From Lolium rigidum (lineage: Eukaryota; Streptophyta; Magnoliopsida; Poales; Poaceae), in NCBI RefSeq assembly GCF_022539505.1, contig NC_061510.1, positions 266,175,687 through 266,239,686 on the forward strand: a DNA stretch of 64,000 nucleotides, written 5' to 3'. The position numbers and the translations under genes were made by a program. Positions 31,872-43,840 of this stretch are shown piece by piece. How positions within the stretch are numbered: position 1 is the stretch's first letter; each line of letters opens with the position of its first letter. The notes under the pieces were generated by a model. That model was not told the origin of the DNA. It did no database searches and saw only the letters and a program-made list of their open reading frames with translations.

Positions 31872-32753
31872 TCTCCCCCCACTTGAAAAAGAGTCGTCCT
31901 CGACGATAGCTCTTCATGAACGTGTATAGGAGGTAAATGACAACCACGCTTGAATGTCGCTTCACTTGTCAAGAGCCCTATCAATAGCACAAGAAAAGCC
32001 AAGCAACACTCAAAGCATAGCCAATGTTCCACGGGTTTAGCAAAAGAGCGCAAGTAGACGGAGGTCACCTTAGCAAGATGTCGGTGTGCTCTCATGGAGA
32101 GATCTTGTGTAGTCGAAGTGTGGGGTTGAACCCATTCGTTGACGCTCATCCACAAGTCACGTGTACCTTCACACAACAAAGACCAAGCAAAGTATGTTTG
32201 TGTGTGATATTGGAGCACATCATCGATGACATGTCCTTTCATGTTCACAACACCGTTAGCACAACACAAATTTATCAAGAATAGTGCATGTGCAAGGTCA
32301 ATGTGTAAGAACTCCATTTCAACATATTCCAAATACGGAAACACAAAAACTCCAAATTGTGAGACGACTATGATGTCCATCTCATGTAGAAACTCATGTG
32401 CATTATTGCATTCAAGGCATCGGAAAGAGAAATTGTTCAACATCCTTGAAGCACTAAGTGGAGAATTTGGCAAAAACACATACGGAAGAGTGTCCAAAAT
32501 ATCATCAACATGTGTGCACACAAACCATTGGAAAGAGAAATTGGTCCTCATATTTGTTGCAACACACAACATATCATCCAAAAAGTTCATTAAGTAAAAA
32601 TTTGCACAACCGTGCGTGCCAACAAACCAAATGAAAGAGAAATTGGTCAACTTGTTTGAGGCAACACCAACGGTAAGAATCACATCATCATGCTTGCAAA
32701 AGAACCATAAGAATGAGAAATTGCTCGTCATGTTCAATGCAAAGCATGGGAAA
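31409..32753 (-). CDS. CV1 unknown protein, C-terminal part
   Basis: This continues the frame that starts at 53792, interrupted by G3. It contains repeats with a core N-F-S-F-x-W-F (near 32720, 32640, 32530), then LNNFSFRCLEC and a module with CANG and IDDVLQYHTQTYFAW near 32230. A hydrophobic stretch (CCLAFLVLLIGLLT, near 31995) precedes SSRTTLFQVGGDD, the same ending as gypsy pol at the polypurine tract. The last 150 or so residues are read within the 3' LTR and stop at 31409. About 445 residues are encoded here. Function unknown; a structural or envelope-like role is speculation. Confidence 0.65.
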
Positions 32754-33684
32754 TGATAGGGCAAAGGTGGCCGATCTTTCGATGAGAGTAAGATAGCGTC
32801 GATTTGTTGGTGGAGTTCGTGCTTGACGATCCGACTACACGTGCAAAGCTCGTGCGCCAATGCAATCGCTAGGACAATCTCCGGGAGTTACTGATCTTGC
32901 GGATGCACGATCAGCCTGACCAGCGAGGGTCTTAATTCCTACCTGAAATCGAGAACAAGTAAGAACTAATAATGCAATCAGAATTATTGCGGATATAGAT
33001 GAAAGCTTTGTTGAAAAGGTGGGATTCCGAATAGTCGGTCTTGTTCTGGGCGTTGGCCTCAAAAGAAGTACACGACAGTTGCAGCAATGGCTAACTTTTA
33101 ATCTAATCAAAATCCGAGTCTAAACATGACGGCTATGGGGGTATTTAAAGGAGGAAAAGGTGGGGTTTTGACCAGCCATACGTATGGTGGCTGAACCAAA
33201 CCCTAGAAGGCCTTTCCCCCTTCAATACGGACTCTAAAAAGTGGCTGACTTAATTCCTGCAAAAATGACATGGGCCTGGCCCAAAATTAAAGGTGACGCA
33301 GCACCATATTATGGTATGGACGAAAATATGAAGTAGAGAACTCTATATTTCGTCCATGTCTTCATCTCTTCTTATGGTGGCTTCAAAGTTCTGAAATCTC
33401 CACTTGTGGCGTCATCTTCAATCCTCAAGTGCTTGCTGCCATCTCCTCCATGTGTGATCATGCTCCAATGCTTGTCCTCCTCATCCATGCTAGGTCCATC
33501 ATTCCTAAGAGTAACAAACATATCTGATTTAGGCAGCATCATATTCTCATGTATATGAGGAACAGTTCCAAGAAACGAAAGTACATGATAGTTAAGTTGT
33601 TTGGCACGAGCTCGAGTGATTGGTCCTTGTATTTGTGTGGCTGTAGGTACAGCGGTTGTATCAATAGATGGGATGTCCTCATCA
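32754..33684 (-). repeat. 3' LTR of G3
   Basis: Minus strand TGATGAGGACATCCC (33684) to GCCCTATCA (32754). The polypurine tract is at 33685-33697. A TATA-like TTTAAATAC lies near 33135-33148. The first 313 bases encode the pol C-terminal tail. Confidence 0.92.
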
Positions 33685-35833
33685 TGCCCCCCTTCTTGAA
33701 TTGAAGTTGTCCTCGACGCAAGCTCATCTTCTTCACCAAAGTAAGGCTTCAAATCTGCAATGTTAAATGCAGGACTTACCGGACCCAATTCTGCAGGAAG
33801 CTCAAGTTTATATGCATTATCATTTATTTTCTCTAACACCTTAAAAGGACCAGCGACACGGGGCATTAACTTAGACTTGCGCAATGCAGGAAAACGATCT
33901 TTGCGCAAATGCAACCAAACAAGATCACCAACATCAAACACAACATGCTTTCTTCCTCTATCCCCAGCAATTTTATAATTAGCATTCATGCGTTCTATGT
34001 TGTCTTTAGTAGTCTCATGCAATTTTAATATCAATTCAGCACGTTGTGTAGCATCCAAATCATTTTGCACCGAAGATGGTAAAGGCAATAAATCAATAGG
34101 TGCACGTGGAACAAAACCATACACAATCTCAAAAGGGCACATCTTAGTGGTAGAATGCAGCGAACGATTGTAAGCAAATTCAATATGAGGCAAACACTCT
34201 TCCCACAATTTTAAGTTCTTCTCTAAAACAGCCCGCAGCATAGTAGACAATGTTCTATTTACTACTTCAGTTTGTCCATCAGTTTGGGGATGACATGTAG
34301 TACTAAACAGCAATTTAGTCCCCAACTTAGCCCATAAACATCTCCAAAAGTGGCTAAGAAATTTAGTATCACGATCAGAAACAATAGTATTTGGCACACC
34401 ATGTAAACGCACAATTTCGCGAAAGAACAAATCAGCAACATGTTTAGCATCATCAGTTTTGTGACATGGAATAAAATGTGCCATCTTAGAAAACCTATCC
34501 ACAACAACAAAGATAATATCCCTCCCCTTCTGTGTACGAGGCAAGCCCAAAACGAAATCCATAGAAATATCCTCCCAAGGTACACTAGGAACAGGAAGAG
34601 GCATATATAAACCATGTGGATTAAGTCGAGACTTAGCTTTTTGACATGTAGTGCAGCGTGCCACGAATCTCTCAACATCTCGACGCATACGTGGCCAAAA
34701 GAAGTGTGCTGCAAGTACATCCTCCGTCTTCTTCACACCAAAGTGACCCATCAATCCTCCTCCATGCGCCTCCTGCAACAACAAAAGACGAACGGAACTA
34801 TCTGGGATGCATAGCTTGTTAGCACGGAACACAAATCCATCATTGAGGACGAATTTGTTCCATGTTCTACCATCTTTACAATTCAGCAACACATCTTTAA
34901 AATCAGCATCATGCAAGTATTGTTCCTTTATGGTTTCTAATCCAAAAATCTTGAAGTCAAGTTGAGATAGCATAGTATAACGGCGCGACAAAGCATCAGC
35001 AATAACATTATCTTTACCCTTTTTGTGTTTGATAACATAAGGAAAAGACTCAATAAACTCAACCCACTTTGCATGGCGGCGATTCAACTTAGCTTGACTA
35101 CGAATATGCTTCAAAGATTCATGATCAGAATGTATAACAAATTCTTTAGGCCATAAATAATGTTGCCAAGTTTCTAATGTCCGAACCAGCGCATATAATT
35201 CTTTATCATAAGTAGAATAGTTCAGACTAGGCCCACTCAATTTTTCACTAAAATATGCAACAGGTTTTCCCTCTTGTAATAACACACCTCCCAAACCAAT
35301 TCCACTAGCATCACATTCAAGCTCAAAATTCTTATTGAAATCAGGAAGTTGGAGTAATGGAGCATGTGTTAACTTATCTTTTAGTATCATGAAGGCTTCT
35401 TGTTGTGCATCACCCCACACAAAGGGCACATCCTTCTTTGTAAGCTCATTCAGCGGCGCAGCAATGGATCCAAAATCTTTCACAAAGCGCCTATAGAAAC
35501 CAGCGAGGCCAAGAAAACTCCTCACTTGTGTGACCGTCTTTGGCTGCGGCCAACTCTCAATTGCCTCAATCTTGGCTGGATCAACTTCAATACCCTGCGC
35601 AGTAACAACATAGCCAAGAAACGCAACTCGATTGGTGCAAAAGGCGCACTTCTCAAGATTACCATACAAACGTGCATCACGTAAAGCATTGAAAACAGCA
35701 CGTAAATGATCCAAATGTTACTCCAAAGATTTGCTATAAATCAGAATATCATCAAAGTATACCACCACAAAACTTCCAATAAAAGCACGTAAAACTTCGT
35801 TCATCAGTTTTATGAAAGTACTAGGTGCATTAG
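33372..35833 (-). pseudogene. G3 pol: end of reverse transcriptase, RNase H, integrase, LTR-encoded tail
   Basis: Begins beside the inserted element with the YFDD catalytic motif (35748-35759). A nonsense TAA follows at 35718-35720. From 35714 the frame is open for 780 residues: RNase H ([32 protein letters not shown]), integrase zinc motif (GLMGHFG..., [10 protein letters not shown]), DDE core ([36 protein letters not shown]) and a GPF module ([22 protein letters not shown]). The tail with [11 protein letters not shown] and [11 protein letters not shown], ending FRTLKPP, lies in the 3' LTR. Apart from the nonsense codon this half is well preserved. Confidence 0.93.
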
Positions 35834-37434
35834 TGATACGTCTCCGACGTATCGATAATTTCTTATGTTCCATGCCATATTATTGATGATACCTACATGT
35901 TTTATGCACACTTTATGTCATATTCGTGCATTTTACGGAACTAACCTATTAACAAGATGCCGAAGTGCCGATTCTTGTTTTTCTGCTATTTTTGGTTTCA
36001 GAAATCCTAGTAACGAAATATTCTCGGAATTGGACGAAATCAAGACCCAGGGTCCTATTTTGCCACGAACCTTCCAGAAGACCGAAGAGCATACGAAGTG
36101 GGGCCATGAGGTGGCGACACCACAAGGCGGCGCGGCCAAGGAGGGGCCCGCACCGCCCTATGGTGTGGGCCCCTCGTCAGCCCTCCGACTCTGCCCTTCC
36201 GCCTACTTAAAGCCTCCGTCGCGAAACCCCTGATGCGAAAAAACCACGATACGGAAAACCTTACTGAGACGCCGCCGCCGCCAATCCCATCTCGGGGGAT
36301 TCTGGAGATCTCCTCCGGCACCTCGCCGGAGAGGGGATTCATCTCCCGGAGGACTCTACACCGCCATGGTTGCCTCCGGAGTGATGAGTGAGTAGTTCAC
36401 CCCTAGACTATGGGTCCATAGCAGTAGCTAGATGGTTGTCTTCTCCTCATTGTGCTTCATTGTTGGATCTTGTGAGCTGCCTAACATGATCAAGATCATC
36501 TATCCGTAATACTCTATGTTGTGTTTGTCGGGATCCGATGGATAGAGAATACCATGTTATGTTAATTATCAAGTTATTACATATGTGTTGTTTATGATCT
36601 TGCATGCTCTCCGTTATTAGTAGAGGCTCCGGCCAAGTTTTTACTCTTAACTCCAAGAGGGAGTATTTATGCTCGATAGTGGGTTCATGCTCGCATTGAC
36701 ACCAGGACAAGTGACAGAAAGTTCTAAGGTTGTGTTGTCCTGTTGCCACTAGGGATAAAACATTGGCGCTATGTCCGAGGATGTAGTTGTTGATTACATT
36801 ACGCACCATACTTAATGCAATTGTCTGTTGTTTAGCAACTTAATACCGGAGGGGGTTCGAATGATAACCTGAAGGTGGACTTTTTAGGCATAGATGCAGT
36901 TGGATGGCGGTCTATGTACTTTGTCGTAATGCCCAATTAAATCTCACTATACTTATCATGACATGTATGTGCATTGTTATGCCCTCTCTATTTGTCAATT
37001 GCCCGACTGTAATTTGTTCACCCAACATGCTTTTATCTTATGGGAGAGACACCTCTAGTGAACTGTGGACCCCGGTCCATTCTTTTAATACTTGAAATAC
37101 AAATCTGCTCGCAATACTTGTTTTACTGTTTTCTCTGCAAACAATCATCTTCCACACAATACGGTTAATCCTTTGTTACAGCAAGCCGGTGAGATTGACA
37201 ACCTCACCTGTTTCGTTGGGGCAAAGTACTTTGGTTGTGTTGTGCAGGTTCCACGTTGGCGCCGGAATCTCCGGTGTTGCGCCGCACTACATCCCGCCGC
37301 CATCAACCTTCAACGTGCTTCTTGGCTCCTCCTGGTTCGATAAACCTTGGTTTCTTTCGAGGAAAACTTGCTGCTGTGCGCATCATACCTTCCTCTTGGG
37401 GTTCCCCAACGAACGTGTGAAATACACGCCATCA
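35834..37434 (+). repeat. 5' LTR of the Athila-clade element
   Basis: TGATACGTCTCCGACG to CACGCCATCA, 1601 bp, with the primer site 11 bases downstream of its end. Confidence 0.95.
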
Positions 37435-37445
37435 AGCATATTTTA

Positions 37446-37462
37446 TGGCGCCGTTGCCGGGG
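37446..37462 (+). other. Primer binding site, tRNA-Asp type
   Basis: TGGCGCCGTTGCCGGGG, an exact match to the site in E1. Confidence 0.92.
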
Positions 37463-37670
37463 AGATCAAGACACGCTGCAAGGGGAGTCTCCACTTCTCA
37501 ACCTCTTTACTTTGTTTTTGTCTTGCTTTATTTTATTTACTACTTTGTTTGCTGCACTTATATCAAAACACAAAAAAATTAGTTGCTAGTTTTACTTTAT
37601 TTACTGTCTTGTTTGCTATATCAAAAACACAAAAAAATTAGTTACTTGCATTTACTTTACTTGATTCATC
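37463..37670 (+). other. Leader with short tandem repeat
   Basis: The sequence is nearly identical to the E1 leader until just before the start codon. A unit ending AAACACAAAAAAATTAGTT occurs twice (near 37563-37581 and 37622-37641). It may hold the packaging signal shared by both elements. Confidence 0.6.
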
Positions 37671-38316
37671 ATGTTTCCTTTTAATTTTACCACAAAAAAC
37701 ATACCGGTAGGACAAGGGTCTATAATTGGGAGGAACAATATAGAAGAATTTTTCACCCATGTTAGTACCGTTGAAGATTTTGAAGATAGACACTTGGTAG
37801 AACTTGCTCCTACTTATGAAATTGCTGCTGCTTGCTTTAGTTCGCATGTTGGAAACTAAATTTGTTAATCTCAATCCTATAATCCAACACATGTTTCTTA
37901 CACTTGGTGATATGGAAGAGGGGGAAAAGAAAGATTTTGTTTTAGAAACCCTTCTTAGAGAATTTGGTGGTCTAGCAAGAGAGGCTAGAAAGGTTTTTGC
38001 TAAATTTAATATGCTTGGTTCTCATACTAATTTTGTTGGTCTCCTTGAAAAAATGGACATGGATAGAATAAGGTACACTAATAATATTAATGATGGTGGG
38101 GAGATCAAAGCACCAATACCATGTAAACTCCTAGCTATGAATGATGCACTAGAACATAACTATGCTTGGCTTGTTCCTGAAAATTTGTTCGATGAGAGTA
38201 GCAAGCCCAAGACTAATGAAAAGGGAGACGCTGAAACTTATGTATCCAATATACTATGCATGGTTGAGAAAACTCCAAACCCCGCTGTAGGTGCACCACC
38301 CTTCGATAACACTTGA
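37671..38316 (+). pseudogene. Unknown element-specific ORF with one frameshift
   Basis: It opens at an ATG (MFPFNFTTKNIPVGQG) and stops after 62 residues near 37857. The next frame continues at once (KFVNLNPIIQHMFLTLGDMEEGE), and removing one base near 37855 would make a single frame of about 214 residues ending at TGA 38314-38316. I recognise no gag, protease or ATHILA motif. It is rich in charged residues, with an amphipathic helix-like stretch (FVLETLLREFGGLAREARKVF). It replaces the gag that E1 carries at the same point. A role in packaging or a relic are both possible. Confidence 0.55.
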
Positions 38317-38329
38317 GTTACACTTTATG

Positions 38330-38378
38330 CGCCTAGCTGAAAGGCGTTAAAGAAAAGCGCTTATGGGAGACAACCCAT
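38330..38378 (+). other. Double hairpin after the ORF
   Basis: A CGCC/GGCG stem (38330-38333, 38343-38346) is followed by a perfect ATGGG/CCCAT stem with a six-base loop (38363-38378). Both start 14 bases after the stop codon. I recall similar strings after coding regions of several grass Athila-clade elements. Confidence 0.55.
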
Positions 38379-40864
38379 GTTTTTACTACAGTATTTTTGT
38401 TTTATATTTGAGTCTCGGAAGTTGTTTACTACTGTAGCAACCTCTCCTTATCTTAGTTTTATGTTTTGTTGTGCCAAGTAAAGTCTTTGATAGTAAAGTA
38501 AGTACTAGATTTGGATTACTGCGCAGTTCCAGATTTCTTTGCTGTCACGAATCTGGGTCTACCTCCCTGTAGGTAGCTCAGAAAATTAAGCCAATTTACG
38601 TGCATGATCCTCAGATATGTACGCAACTTTCATTCAATTTGAGCATTTTCATTTGAGCAAGTCTGGTGGCCTAATAAAATCCATCTTTACGGACTGTTCT
38701 GTTTTGACAGATTCTGCCTTTTATTTCGCATTGCCTCTTTTGCTATGTTGGATGAATTTCTTTGATCCATTAATGTCCAGTAGCTTTATGCAATGTCCAG
38801 AAGTGTTAAGAATGATTGTGTCACCTCTGAACATGTGAATTTTTATTATGCACTAACCCTCTAATGAGTTGTTTCGAGTTTGGTGTGGAGGAAGTTTTCA
38901 AGGATCAAGAGAGGAGTATGATGCAATATGGTCAAGGAGAGTGAAAGCTCTAAGCTTGGGGATGCCCCGGTGGTTCACCCCTGCATATTCTAAGAAGACT
39001 CAAGCGTCTAAGCTTGGGGATGCCCAAGGCATCCCCTTCTTCATCGACAACATTATCGAGTTCCTTCCCCGAAACTATATTTTTATTCCGTCACATCTTA
39101 TGCACTTTGCTTGGAGCGTCGGTTTGTTTTTGTTTTTTGTTTTGTTTGAATAAAATGGATCCTAGCATTCACTTTGTGGGAGAGAGACATGCTCCGCTGT
39201 AGCATATGGACAAGTATGTCCTTAGGCTCTACTCATAGTATTCATGGCGAAGTTTCTTCTTCGTTAAATTGTTATATGGTCGGAATTGGAAAATGCTACA
39301 TGTAGTAATTCTAAAATGTATTTGATAATTTGATACTTGGCAATTGTTGTGCTCATGTTTAAGCTCTTGCATCATATACTTTGCACCCATTAATGAAGAA
39401 ACACTTAGAGCTTGCTAATTTGGTTTGCATATTTGGTTTCTTTAGAGTCTAGATAATATCTAGTATTGAGTTTTGAACAACAAGGAAGACGGTGTAGAGT
39501 CTTATAATGTTTACAATATGTCTTCTATGTGAGTTTTGCTGTACCGTTCATCCTTGTGTTTGTTTCAAATAACCTTGCTAGCCTAAACCTTGTATCGAGA
39601 GGGAATACTTCTCATGCATCCAAAATACTTGAGCCAACCACTATGCCATTTGTGTCCACCATACCTACCTACTACATGGTATTTATCCGCCATTCCAAAG
39701 TAAATTGCTTGAGTGCTACCTTTAAAATTCCATCATTCACCTTTGCAATATATAGCTCATTGTGGTATTGAATATGTACTTATGCACTTTATCTCTTATT
39801 AAGTTGCTTGTTGTGCGATAACCATGCTTCTGGGGACGCCATCAACTATTCTTTGTTGAATATCATGTGAGTTGCTATGCATGTCCGTCTTGTCCGAAGT
39901 AAGAGAGATCTACCACCTTAATGGTTGGAGCATGCATATTGTTAGAGAAGAACATTGGGCCGCTAACTAAAGCCATGATTCATGGTGGAAGTTTCAGTTT
40001 TGGACATATATCCTCAATCTCATATGAGAATAATAATTGTTGCCACATGCTTATGCATTAAAGAGGAGTCCATTATCTGTTTTCCATGTTGTCCCGATAT
40101 GGATGTCTAAGTTGAGAATAATCAAAAGCGAGAAATCCAAAATGCGAGCTTTCTCCTTAGACCTTTGTACAGGCGGCATGGAGGTACCCCATTGTGACAC
40201 TTGGTTAAAACATGTGCATTGCAAAGATCCGGTAGTCCAAGCTAATTAGAACAAGGTGCGGGCACTATTAGTATACTATGCATGAGGCTTGCAACTTGTA
40301 AGATATAATTTACATAACTCATATGCTTTATTACTACCGTTGACAAAATTGTTTCATGTTTTCAAAATAAAAGCTCTAGCACAAATATAGCAATCGATGC
40401 TTTCCTCTTTGAAGGACCATTCTTTTACTTTTATGTTGAGTCAGTTCACCTATCTCTCTCCACCTCAAGAAGCAAACACTTGTGTGAACTGTGCATTGAT
40501 TCCTACATACTTGCATATTGCACTTGTTATATTACTCTATGTTGACAATTATCCATGAGATATACATGTTACAAGTTGAAAGCAACCGCTGAAACTTAAT
40601 CTTCCTTTGTGTTGCTTCAATGCCTTTACTTTGATTTATTGCTTTATGAGTTAACTCTTATGCAAGACTTATTGATGCTTGTCTTGAAGTACTATTCATG
40701 AAAAGTCTTTGCTTTATGATTCACTTGTTTACTCATGTCATTACCATTGTTTTGATCGCTGCATCCACTACATATGTTTACAAATAGTATGATCAAGGTT
40801 ATGATGGCATGTCACTTCGAAATTATCTTTGTTATCATTTTACCTGCTCGGGACGAGCAGAACT
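38379..40864 (+). other. Non-coding 3' region with two internal polypurine tracts
   Basis: No credible coding sequence. AAGCTTGGGGATGCCC occurs at 38952-38967 and 39010-39025, copies of the terminal tract at 40865-40878. The rest is AT-rich with short scattered frames. Confidence 0.75.
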
Positions 40865-40878
40865 AAGCTTGGGGATGC
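40865..40878 (+). other. Terminal polypurine tract
   Basis: AAGCTTGGGGATGC directly before the 3' LTR start at 40879. Confidence 0.85.
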
Positions 40879-42475
40879 TGATACGTCTCCGACGTATCGA
40901 TAATTTCTTATGTTCCATGCCATATTATTGATGATACCTACATGTTTTATGCACACTTTATGTCATATTCGTGCATTTTCTGGAACTAACCTATTAACAA
41001 GGTGCCGAAGTGCCGATTGCTTGTTTTCTGCTGTTTTTGGTTTCGAAATCCTAGTAACGAAATATTCTCGGAATTGGACGAAATCAAGACCCAGGGTCCT
41101 ATTTTGCCACGAACCTTCCAGAAGACCGAAGAGCATACAAAGTGGGGCCACGAGGTGGCGACACCACAAGGCGGCGCGGCCAAGGAGGGGGCCGCGCCGC
41201 CCTATGGTGTGGGCCCCTCGTCGGACCTCCGACTCCGCCCTTCCGCCTACTTAAAGCCTCCGTCGCGAAACCCCCGATGCGAAAAAACCACGATACGGAA
41301 AACCTTACCGAGACGCCGCCGCCGCCAATCCCATCTCGGGGGATTACGGAGATCTCCTCCGGCACCCTGCCGGAGAGGGGATTCATCTCCCGGAGGACTC
41401 TACACCGCCATGGTCGCCTCCGGAGTGATGAGTGAGTAGTTCACCCCTGGACTATGGGTCCATAGCAGTAGCTAGATGGTTGTCTTCTCCTCATTGTGCT
41501 TCATTGTTGGATCTTGTGAGCTGCCTAACATGATCAAGATCATCTATCCGTAATACTCTATGTTGTGTTTGTCGGGATCCGATGGATAGAGAATACCATG
41601 TTATGTTAATTATCAAGTTATTACATATGTGTTGTTTATGATCTTGCATGCTCTCCGTTATTAGTAGAGGCTCGGCCAAGTTTTTACTCTTAACTCCAAG
41701 AGGGAGTATTTATGCTCGATAGTGGGTTCATGCCCGCATTGACACCGGGACGAGTGACGAAAGTTCTAAGGTTGTGTTGTCCTGTTGCCACTAGGGATAA
41801 AACATTGGCGCTATGTCCGAGGATGTAGTTGTTGATTACATTACGCACCATACTTAATGCAATTGTCTGTTGTTTAGCAACTTAATACCGGAGGGGGTTC
41901 GAATGATAACCTGAAGGTGGACTTTTTAGGCATAGATGCAGTTGGATGGCGGTCTATGTACTTTGTCGTAATGCCCAATTAAATCTCACTATACTTATCA
42001 TGACATGTATGTGCATTGTTATGCCCTCTCTATTTGTGAATTGCCCGACTGTAATTTGTTCACCCAACATGCTTTTATCTTATGGGAGAGACACCTCTAG
42101 TGAACTGTGGACCCCGGTCCATTCTTTTAATACTGAAATACAAATCTGCTCCAATACTTGTTTTACTGTTTTCTCTGCAAACAATCATCTTCCACACAAT
42201 ACGGTTAATCCTTTGTTACAGCAAGCCGGTGAGATTGACAACCTCACTGTTTCGTTGGGGCAAAGTACTTTGGTTGTGTTGTGCGGGTTCCATGTTGGCG
42301 CCGAAATCTCTGGTGTTGCGCCGCACTACATCCCGCCGCCATCAACCTTCAACGTGCTTCTTGGCTCCTCCTGGTTCGATAAACCTTGGTTTCTTTCTGA
42401 GGGAAAACTTGCTACTGTGCGCATCATACCTTCCTCTTGGGGTTCCCCAACGAACGTGTGAAATACATGCCATCA
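40879..42475 (+). repeat. 3' LTR of the Athila-clade element
   Basis: 1597 bp, full-length match to 35834-37434. ATTAG follows at 42476-42480, then G3 sequence resumes. Confidence 0.95.
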
Positions 42476-43188
42476 ATTAGTTAAACCAAAAGGCATTACT
42501 AACCACTCATATAAACCGAACTTAGTTTCAAACGCTGTTTTCCATTCATCTCCTAATTGCATACGAATCTGGTGGTAACCACTACGCAAATCAACTTTAG
42601 AGAACATAATAGAACCACGCAATTCATCAAGCATATCATCTAAACGAGGTATAGGATGACGGTAACGAATGGTAATATTATTAATAGCTCTACAATCAGT
42701 ACACATGCGTGAAGAACCATCCTTCTTAGGTACCAAAATAATAGGAACATCACATGGACTAAGATACTCACGAATGTAACCTTTATCTTGGAGAACCTGA
42801 ATTTGTCGCTGAATCTCTTTCGTCTCTTCAGGATTGGTACGATATGGCGCACGGTTGGGCAGCGAAGCACCTGGAATCAAGTCAATCTGGTGTTCTATCC
42901 CACGGATAGGTGGTAGTCCAGGTGGTACATCTTGTGGAAACACATCAATGAATTCCTGCAAAAGGTTAGCAACCGCAGTGGCAAAGAAGGAGGCATATCC
43001 TCAAATGAAAACAGAACTTCTTTGCAAATAATAGCATAGCATTGAGTAGTGTTCACAACAAGTTCAGCAATATCAGATTTGCTAGCAAGCAAACAAGGAT
43101 TTTTCAAACGAATTTCAGTAGCATGGTGAATCAGATTTAGTATTAGTCTTATGTGGCACAAAATCTGCAGCAACAATTTGATTCTCAC
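42476..43188 (-). pseudogene. G3 pol: protease-RT linker and N-terminal reverse transcriptase
   Basis: The frame 42961-42473 encodes the start of reverse transcriptase: [71 protein letters not shown] and LVMPFGLTN. It is cut here by the inserted Athila-clade element and continues at 35833. Upstream, 42895-43188 is a linker in another frame, so one shift lies near 42950 and another near 43130. The enzyme copies element RNA into DNA. Confidence 0.9.
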
Positions 43189-43840
43189 TCTTATGTTTCT
43201 CCTTGTTTTTTACTCTACTAGCTCTAGCAAGATCATCTTTTACTATTTGTTCAGGAGTCATAGGTTTGAGACCAATTTTCTTTCCATCATGCATAAGAGA
43301 ATACTGATTAGTTCTACCATTATGAACAGATTCTCTATCAAATTGCCAAGGTCTACCAAGTAACAAAGAACAAGCTTGCATAGGTACAACATCACAATCA
43401 ACAAAATCAGAATAGGTACCAATAGTAAAATGCACACGTGTAGTTCTTGTTACCTTGAGCTTCCGAGAGCTCTCAAACCATTGAATGTAGTATGGATGTG
43501 TGCGCTGTCTTGTAGGGAGAGAAAGCTTCTCCACCATGTCAACGCTAGCCAGATTATTGCAGCTCCCTCCATCAATGATGATCCGAATAGCTCGCTCTTT
43601 TACAACGCCTCTTGTTTGGAATAGATTGTGGCGTTGATCATGCTCAGCTTTGCTCAATTGCACGCTCAACACACGCTGTGCAACTAATCTCCTGTACTGA
43701 TCAGCAGTGTCAGCTTCCATTACCTCCATCTCTCTCTCAGAATCAAAATTGGCACCATCACGTGCAGCAATAAGGGCCAATGTATCTTCATCAAAGTCAC
43801 TTGCAGAATCATATTCGCCATCTTCACGCACCAACATCAC
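43115..43840 (-). pseudogene. G3 protease region
   Basis: A 241-residue frame with an acidic N-terminus and an aspartic-protease domain: IIIDGGSCNNLASVDMVEKL holds the catalytic D-G pattern and CSLLLGRPWQFDRESVHNGR the second block. It closely parallels the protease of E2. It overlaps the end of gag in a different frame, so a shift separates them here. Confidence 0.88.

Larger units (their letters stand above)
35834..42475 (+). mobile_element. Athila-clade element with an unknown ORF and no pol (TSD ATTAG)
   Basis: A complete 6642-bp plus-strand insertion with exact ATTAG duplications (35829-35833, 42476-42480). LTRs are 1601 and 1597 bp, about 2-3% different by eye. It has a tRNA-Asp primer site and three polypurine-tract copies. 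The 3.4-kb interior encodes only one short frame of unknown function and a 2.5-kb non-coding region. LTR and leader match E1 (1-2084), but the frame differs. It is non-autonomous and resembles Sabrina-type elements of Triticeae (name not verified). Confidence 0.93.
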
